From JAUSIK01 sp964362915 (GTDB taxonomy: Archaea; Nanobdellota; Nanobdellia; Pacearchaeales; GW2011-AR1), in the NCBI GenBank assembly GCA_964362915.1, contig CAYIGH010000014.1, forward strand, positions 1 through 25,064: a stretch of 25,064 nucleotides of DNA, in the 5' to 3' direction. The stretch's first letter is position 1. Each line of letters opens with the position of its first letter. This document shows, one piece after another, positions 22,648 through 25,064 of the stretch. The notes beneath the pieces are model-generated. The model did no database searches and was not told the origin of the DNA. It was given only the letters and a program-made list of their open reading frames with translations. Both the position numbers and the translations under genes were made by a program.

Positions 22648-23622
22648 CTACTTCACTAAAACTCCCTTATGCTTCTTAAATGGCGCCTTCCATTTTTTCA
22701 TATTATCTTTCCCATGCAACCAATAACTAATGGTAGGAATTTCTGCACAAACTCCTAAATGATATACTCCCCCATCTTCCGAAAATAATAACTTCATATT
22801 TTTGATCAATGATAAAGATTCATTTAATGAAAGACACCCATCAGCCCTTATAATATTATATCCTTTTAACTTCTCTTGTAATTTATCATATCTTGCGCTT
22901 TCATTTTGCGTGCCAATAAAATAATAATTTTTGTTTTTGCCTAACTTTTTTATTATTTCAACCCATTTTTCTAGAGGCAGTCTATTTTCTTCTTTCATAG
23001 CAGAGGCATATATACCAATATTATAGCCATTTTTTAATAATTTAGGTTTATTTTCCTTGATTTCCAAGATCAAGTCTTTCTCTTTTACTTTTTCATCAAT
23101 CCCTAAAGGCTTCAATAAGCCAAGAAAGCTATCTGCCTCATACATATCTTTTCTGTATCTAATTGGATAATTATAAGCTTTTCCCTTGTAGTTATTATCG
23201 AATCCTATTCTTATCTTTGATTTAGATAATAAAGTAAGAATAGATGCTATTTTTCTGTGTTGATCAAAATCTATTGCAAGATCATAATCCTTCTTTTCAC
23301 TAAGGTAATTAATAAGAGATAGAGGATTATCAATTATAACTTTTCTGTCAAAATTATCATATAAAGATAGACATTTAGCATTTCTTTTAAATAAAAAGAT
23401 AGTTATTTTGGACTTTGGAAACATTTTTCTTATTCTCTTAAATGAAGGAATTGTAAGTAGATAATCTCCAATTCCGCCAGGCCTAATAAGTAAGATGTTT
23501 CTGATCTCTTTTTTATTAATCTTGATTTTTTTATTTGAAGTATTATTCACTACAAATCTAAAGATTGGCTCACCAATGATTTTATCAATAAAAATAGTAG
23601 ATTTTCTCTTTCTATTACTCAT
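22648..23622 (-). CDS. Family 9 glycosyltransferase (ADP-heptose:LPS heptosyltransferase-like)
   Basis: 324 aa from ATG 23622 (MSNRKRKS); the frame could extend to TTG 23646. The later ATG is preferred because it overlaps the stop of the preceding GT4 leader fragment (ATGAGTAA, 23615-23622). NILLIRPGGIGDYLLTIPSF is the GT9 N-terminal donor-domain motif (RxGxxGD). NIGIYASAMKEENRLPLEKW starts the C-terminal domain, and FSEDGGVYHLGVCAEIPTISYW is the nucleotide-sugar site (usual 'T-x-D-S-G-x-x-H-x-A'). It probably adds a heptose-like sugar to a surface or lipid-linked glycan. First full gene of the minus-strand operon. Confidence 0.85.
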   Translation of the reverse strand: MSNRKRKSTIFIDKIIGEPIFRFVVNNTSNKKIKINKKEIRNILLIRPGGIGDYLLTIPSFKRIRKMFPKSKITIFLFKRNAKCLSLYDNFDRKVIIDNPLSLINYLSEKKDYDLAIDFDQHRKIASILTLLSKSKIRIGFDNNYKGKAYNYPIRYRKDMYEADSFLGLLKPLGIDEKVKEKDLILEIKENKPKLLKNGYNIGIYASAMKEENRLPLEKWVEIIKKLGKNKNYYFIGTQNESARYDKLQEKLKGYNIIRADGCLSLNESLSLIKNMKLLFSEDGGVYHLGVCAEIPTISYWLHGKDNMKKWKAPFKKHKGVLVK

Positions 23623-23788
23623 TTTTAATCCCATCCTTAATTTCAAAATGCTTCAAACTTTGAAATCCTATAGTCACAACCCCAACATCATTCCCTAACT
23701 TAACATATCCCTTCGCAATCTCATAGCTTACAGGCGAAGCTCCGCCGCCCAACGGCGGAAATTCATAATTTAGCATTAAAATTTTCAT
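23615..23788 (-). pseudogene. 5' fragment of a GT4 glycosyltransferase gene, now a 57-codon leader ORF
   Basis: MKILMLNYEFPPLGGGASPV followed by SYEIAKGYVKLGNDVGVVTI is the unmistakable N-terminus of a GT4 (GT-B fold) enzyme with its glycine-rich acceptor loop. The frame stops at 57 codons, where a GT4 protein should be about 370. The stop (TAA 23615-23617) overlaps the GT9 start. A TATA box sits 25 bases before its ATG. The remnant therefore supplies promoter and possibly coupled translation to the GT9 operon. Confidence 0.85.
23670..23749 (-). repeat. 80-nt identical direct repeat in GT4 5' fragments, copy 1
   Basis: Identical to 24968-25047. It encodes the segment from GGGASPV to VGVVT. 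The flanking codons for the same amino acids (FPPLG) differ at synonymous positions, so identity is restricted to this block. Confidence 0.9.
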
Positions 23789-23808
23789 AAATAAGCAGAA
23801 TAAACGCC

Positions 23809-23816
23809 ATTTAAAA
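23809..23816 (-). promoter_or_regulatory. TATA box of the GT4 fragment / GT9 operon
   Basis: Minus-strand TTTTAAAT centred about 25 bases before the ATG at 23788. It is probably the promoter of the whole GT9-GT2-membrane-protein operon. Confidence 0.55.
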
Positions 23817-23887
23817 GCTATTCGGTCTAGCTTTGGTTCTAAAATAGTTCATATGGACTTTTAAAATACCATGTAGTAATAGAAAAG

Positions 23888-23895
23888 TTTATATA
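23888..23895 (+). promoter_or_regulatory. TATA box for the wHTH-MNT/HEPN pair
   Basis: TTTATATA centred 25 bases before the ATG at 23917. Confidence 0.6.
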
Positions 23896-23916
23896 GTTCT
23901 TTAAACGTTCAATAAT

Positions 23917-24507
23917 ATGCAAAAAGATATGAAAGTAAAATTGAGAAGTGTAAAGGTAGAAGAACTCGAAAGAGCATATGAAAAATGTTTAGTTTGGTTT
24001 TTTGCTTTTCCAAGAACAAAAATAGGGCTTACAGAACTTTCTTTATCTATTAAGTCATCCAAAACTGCAACAAAACAGGCTGTAGAGCATCTTATACAAC
24101 AGGAATTTCTTATAAAAGAAGTTGCCGGCAAAACGTGGATTTTATCAGTAAATCAAAAACATCCTTTCTCTTTAATAAAAAAAGTGCCTTATCATATAGA
24201 GAAAATATATGAATCAGGAATAATAGAGGCAATTCACAAAACTATTCCCCAAGCAAGAGCAATTATTCTATTTGGAAGTTATCGCTACGGTTCAGATACA
24301 GAAGAGAGTGATGTAGATATAGCAATAGAAGTTTTAGATAATCAAGAAATGAGGGTAACCAGATTAGGCGTTCTAGAACAATTAGGATACAGAAAAAATA
24401 TCCCTATTAATTTGCATATATTTTCTAGAAATAAAATAAATCTTAATATCTTCGCTAATATTGCTAACGGATTTATTCTTGAAGGTTTCCTTGAGGTAAG
24501 ACCATGA
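23917..24507 (+). CDS. Winged-helix plus MNT nucleotidyltransferase antitoxin
   Basis: 196 aa. Winged helix about 20-80 (TKIGLTELSLSIKSSKTATK then QQEFLIKEVAGKTW as the wing), followed by the MNT core LFGSYRYGSDTEESDVDIAIE with G120-S121, D132 and D134. Same domain order as the orphan at 15912-16505. It overlaps the HEPN gene by 4 bases (ATGA, 24504-24507). The wHTH makes autoregulation likely. The known role of this class is AMPylation and silencing of the HEPN toxin. Confidence 0.85.
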   Translation: MQKDMKVKLRSVKVEELERAYEKCLVWFFAFPRTKIGLTELSLSIKSSKTATKQAVEHLIQQEFLIKEVAGKTWILSVNQKHPFSLIKKVPYHIEKIYESGIIEAIHKTIPQARAIILFGSYRYGSDTEESDVDIAIEVLDNQEMRVTRLGVLEQLGYRKNIPINLHIFSRNKINLNIFANIANGFILEGFLEVRP

Positions 24508-24899
24508 ACAGAATAAAACATCCTGATAAAAAGAACGCATTAAGCATTGTTAATGCGGCAGAAAGAGAATTAAGTTATACTCTCCAACTCCATATCACCG
24601 AAGATTCTGCTTTCAATATTATAAGAAATATTTACGAATGCCTTCGTATGTTAGGTGATGCTAGATTAATTTCAAGAGGAATAGTTTCCCAAGATCATGT
24701 TGAGCAAATAAAAGAACTTGAAAGTCTCCCAGTAAAAACAGAAAGACCTCTTAAGCTTATAGATACTCTAAGAAGAATTCGCCATAATATTAATTATTAT
24801 GGATATATCCCATCAAAAGCAGAGGCAGAAGATGCAATTTCAATTGCTAAGTCTTGTTTCTATCCTCTCCTCAAATTTCTAAAAAAAGAACTCGAATAA
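24504..24899 (+). CDS. HEPN-domain toxin partner of wHTH-MNT
   Basis: 131 aa, all helical. The C-terminal motif RRIRHNINYYGYIPSKAEAEDAI (R93, Y98, Y99) is the form of the HEPN active-site helix seen in MNT-linked proteins, in which R-x4-Y(-Y-G) replaces R-x4-H. A Shine-Dalgarno-like GAGG (24493-24496) lies 7 bases before the start, and the gene overlaps the MNT gene. Whether it is an RNase without the His is open. A T-rich stretch follows (24929-24941). Confidence 0.8.
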   Translation: MNRIKHPDKKNALSIVNAAERELSYTLQLHITEDSAFNIIRNIYECLRMLGDARLISRGIVSQDHVEQIKELESLPVKTERPLKLIDTLRRIRHNINYYGYIPSKAEAEDAISIAKSCFYPLLKFLKKELE

Positions 24900-24900
24900 T

Positions 24901-24954
24901 CCTTTTTCTAACATTTCAAGAGAGGCAATCTTTCTTTTTTTTAAATTCTTTTAA
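24901..24954 (+). terminator. T-rich probable terminator after the HEPN gene
   Basis: Several T-runs (CCTTTTTCT, CTTTCTTTTTTTT) directly after the TA operon, the kind of oligo-T signal archaeal RNA polymerase stops at. It overlaps the GT4 remnant that reads the other way. Confidence 0.35.
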
Positions 24955-25064
24955 TCCATTAAAACTCATAGTCACAACCCCAACATCATTCCCTAACTTA
25001 ACATATCCCTTCGCAATCTCATAGCTTACAGGCGAAGCTCCGCCGCCAAGCGGAGGAAACTCAT
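24916..25064 (-). pseudogene. Second truncated GT4 5' fragment, running off the window
   Basis: From the window edge the minus strand reads EFPPLGGGASPVSYEIAKGY then VKLGNDVGVVTMSFNGLKEF, then a Lys-rich tail and a TGA stop (24916-24918). Expected GT4 continuation is missing, so the gene is cut or frameshifted at about residue 50, nearly the same place as the copy at 23615-23788. The start codon lies beyond the window. Confidence 0.8.
24968..25047 (-). repeat. 80-nt identical direct repeat in GT4 5' fragments, copy 2
   Basis: Partner of 23670-23749. The two copies flank the wHTH-MNT/HEPN module in direct orientation about 1.3 kb apart. Confidence 0.9.

Noticed and set aside
23741..23759. GC-rich hairpin TCCGCCG-CCCAA-CGGCGGA in the GT4 fragment
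   Set aside because: It arises from the codons for Pro-Pro-Leu-Gly-Gly-Gly; a similar but shifted hairpin in the second copy is explained the same way. Not convincing as a regulatory or recombination structure on its own.

Overview
The window looks like part of a small-genome archaeon, most likely a DPANN lineage such as Woesearchaeota or Pacearchaeota (inference from gene content and layout; no rRNA is present). It is AT-rich. Many genes have an archaeal TATA box about 25 bases before the ATG, which implies leaderless transcripts, and some downstream genes in operons have a Shine-Dalgarno instead. The content is dominated by cell-surface glycan genes, small exported proteins and toxin-antitoxin (TA) modules. 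There are no tRNA or rRNA genes, no CRISPR array and no transposase. A 100-N scaffold gap lies at 18110-18209.

Layout. 173-606 (minus): two small coupled ORFs. 721-5899 (plus): a candidate exopolysaccharide set with a secreted double polysaccharide-deacetylase-like protein carrying a perfectly duplicated 432-bp domain, a small protein, a processive-type GT2 and a membrane-anchored GH18-like TIM barrel. The set resembles the synthase/deacetylase/hydrolase logic of PNAG systems. 5884-8251 (minus): small exported and lipoprotein genes, with a strongly structured noncoding element at about 6957-7190. 8309-9748 (minus): a GT-C membrane glycosyltransferase. 9828-11013: an isopentenyltransferase-like P-loop protein, unexpected in archaea, convergent with a Nudix hydrolase. 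11236-12801: a large single-pass surface protein.

The most striking part is 12811-18300. The start of a GT-C glycosyltransferase gene directly follows the surface protein but is cut off after about 42 codons. After it comes a run of different TA modules: HEPN/MNT, a convergent RelB/RelE-like pair, a TumE-like pair, a 42-aa ORF plus an orphan wHTH-MNT, and AbiEi/AbiEii followed by an AbiEi-like remnant. The modules are separated by further copies of the promoter and first codons of the same glycosyltransferase gene. The last copy, split by the N gap, leads into the full gene (about 18208-20292).

The pattern recurs with an unrelated gene at the right end. Two 5'-end copies of a GT4 glycosyltransferase gene, sharing an 80-nt identical block, flank a wHTH-MNT/HEPN pair (23615-25064). 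Between these regions lies a surface-glycan cluster: a methyltransferase, an LPG-synthase/flippase-like membrane protein, a GT2 and a GT9. My reading is that repeated 5' ends of glycosyltransferase genes are recombination points where TA modules accumulate and glycosyltransferase bodies may be exchanged. The repeats and neighbours are seen directly; the mechanism is inference.
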